Shown piece by piece: positions 63,189 through 64,000 of a stretch of DNA of 64,000 nt. Below the pieces are notes generated by a model. The model was not told the DNA's origin, ran no database searches, and saw only the letters and a program-made list of their open reading frames with translations. Each line of letters starts with the position of its first letter. The stretch's first letter is position 1. Location of the stretch: the NCBI RefSeq assembly GCF_002980625.1, contig NZ_PVLR01000007.1, positions 124,001 to 188,000 of the forward strand, in the 5' to 3' direction. The translations under genes were made by a program, and so were the position numbers. The DNA comes from Malikia spinosa (lineage in GTDB: Bacteria > Pseudomonadota > Gammaproteobacteria > Burkholderiales > Burkholderiaceae_C).

Positions 63189-63775
63189 GGCAGCTGCAGC
63201 CCGGCCTGGCGCAGCAGGCGGGCGGTGTGGATCAGCGGCAGGCCGATCAGCGCGGTCGGGTCGTCGTTGTCGATGCGCTCCAGCAGCGCGATGCCCAGCC
63301 CCTCGCTCTTGGCGCTGCCGGCGCAGTCGTAGGGTTGTTCGGCGCGCAGGTAGCGCTCGATGGTGGCGTCGTCGAGCGGGCGGAACACGACCTTGACCAC
63401 GGCGAGTTCGCTTGCCTCGAAGCCGGTTTCCAGGCAGACCACGGCCAGCGCGGTCTGGAACAGCACGGTCTGGCCGCTCATGCGGCGCAGCTGGGCCACG
63501 GCGCGCTCATGGTTGCCGGGCTTGCCGAGCGGCTCGCCGTCGAGGTCGGCGACCTGGTCGCTGCCGATCACGATCGCGTCGGGGCGCTGCGCGGCGACGG
63601 CACGCGCCTTGGCCAGCGCCAGGCGCTGCGCCAGCGCGGCCGGGGCTTCGCCGGCCAGCGGGGTTTCGTCGACTTCGGGGGCCAGCACCTCGAACGGCTG
63701 GCGCAGCCGCTCGAGCAGTTCGCGCCGGTAGCGCGAGGTCGAGCCCAGCACCAGCGCACGCTTGCCTTGGGACAT
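63185..63775 (-). CDS. Maf-family nucleoside triphosphate pyrophosphatase
   Basis: 196 residues from the ATG at 63775; an upstream in-frame ATG at 63793 is possible. Motifs: LGSTSRYRRELLERL (phosphate binding), DAIVIGSDQVADLDG with the catalytic Asp, and GSAKSEGLGIALL. The KSEG form suits the YceF subgroup that hydrolyses modified nucleotides such as m7GTP, keeping them out of nucleic acids. Shares an operon with the methylase gene. Confidence 0.92.
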   Translation of the reverse strand: MSQGKRALVLGSTSRYRRELLERLRQPFEVLAPEVDETPLAGEAPAALAQRLALAKARAVAAQRPDAIVIGSDQVADLDGEPLGKPGNHERAVAQLRRMSGQTVLFQTALAVVCLETGFEASELAVVKVVFRPLDDATIERYLRAEQPYDCAGSAKSEGLGIALLERIDNDDPTALIGLPLIHTARLLRQAGLQLP

Positions 63776-63843
63776 TGGGTGTAGTTGCATCATGGCCGCT
63801 ATTGTCAGGATTTTTCACCGTTGATCGGTTAAGGTCAGCGGCC

Positions 63844-64000
63844 ATGAAGCCGTCCACCGACCTCGATCCCTGCTGGCAGCTGCTCTGTGCCGGTGAATCG
63901 CTGCAGGAAGGAGGCTTGGCTCGGAGCTTCGAGCTGCTGCATCAGGGTCGGCCCTGCCGGGCCTTCGCGCTGCGCCATCAAGGCCGGGTGCAGGCCTATC
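63844..64000 (+). CDS. Rieske [2Fe-2S] domain protein, N-terminal part (cut by window edge)
   Basis: 52 codons from the ATG at 63844. The visible part (WQLLCAGESLQEGGLARSFELLHQGRPCRAFALRHQGRVQAY as landmarks: LCAGESL, GRPCRAFALRHQGRV) fits the opening strands of small Rieske proteins that sit next to Maf in Burkholderiales. The Cys and His cluster ligands would come later, outside the window, so the call rests on context and strand pattern. Confidence 0.6.
   Translation, partial: MKPSTDLDPCWQLLCAGESLQEGGLARSFELLHQGRPCRAFALRHQGRVQAY

Overview
This 64 kb window is chromosomal DNA of a GC-rich betaproteobacterium, most likely a member of Burkholderiales close to Comamonadaceae or Sphaerotilaceae. 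The grounds are the high GC content, gene neighbourhoods such as dusB-fis-purH, slpA-ispH and Maf next to an RsmI-like methylase, and protein families such as DUF1415 and the Burkholderiales type of phosphonate locus. I see no phage, insertion sequence, CRISPR array, rRNA or tRNA. Most predicted reading frames opposite the real genes are shadows caused by high GC.

Layout. 0-6.4 kb: the tail of a truncated globin, then a periplasmic copper-handling operon (TolC-like protein, multicopper oxidase, cupredoxin, DUF411 protein, CusF-like protein) divergent from a copRS-type two-component system. 6.3-16 kb: an alpha/beta hydrolase, an unrecognised membrane protein, Smr, a CZB chemoreceptor, RadC, then slpA-ispH-serS and a small conserved protein. 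15-22.6 kb: a 2-aminoethylphosphonate locus (DMT transporter and phnR divergent from an ABC transporter, phnX and a flavoenzyme) without phnW. 22.6-37.2 kb: glyoxalase I, a QseBC-type two-component system, an L,D-transpeptidase with a DUF882 protein, RhlE, EttA, DUF1415, an HTH-receiver protein with an Hpt partner, YqaA, dusB-fis and purH.

The most interesting part is 37.2-61.8 kb, which encodes a nearly complete route from trimethylamine to glutamate. Trimethylamine is oxidised by a Tmm monooxygenase. TMAO is split by Tdm. Dimethylamine is demethylated by a heme-dependent DmmABCD/HODM-type complex. Methylamine is captured by GmaS and moved onto glutamate by MgsABC. FolD, PurU and a FolB-like protein handle the C1 units. 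tdm sits in one operon with amtB and glnK. tmm and the amtB operon each have a sigma-54 promoter and share a 50-bp tandem NtrC-like enhancer, so this is probably a nitrogen-scavenging system.

The usual N-methylglutamate dehydrogenase (mgdABCD) is absent. In its place are an ETF-linked FAD oxidoreductase with its own EtfBA, an ETF:quinone oxidoreductase, and two histidine-utilisation relatives, HutG (N-formylglutamate deformylase) and HutD, with no other hut genes. I propose that this is a variant final step of methylamine use. 61.8-64 kb returns to housekeeping genes (small hypothetical, RsmI-like methylase, Maf, start of a Rieske protein).
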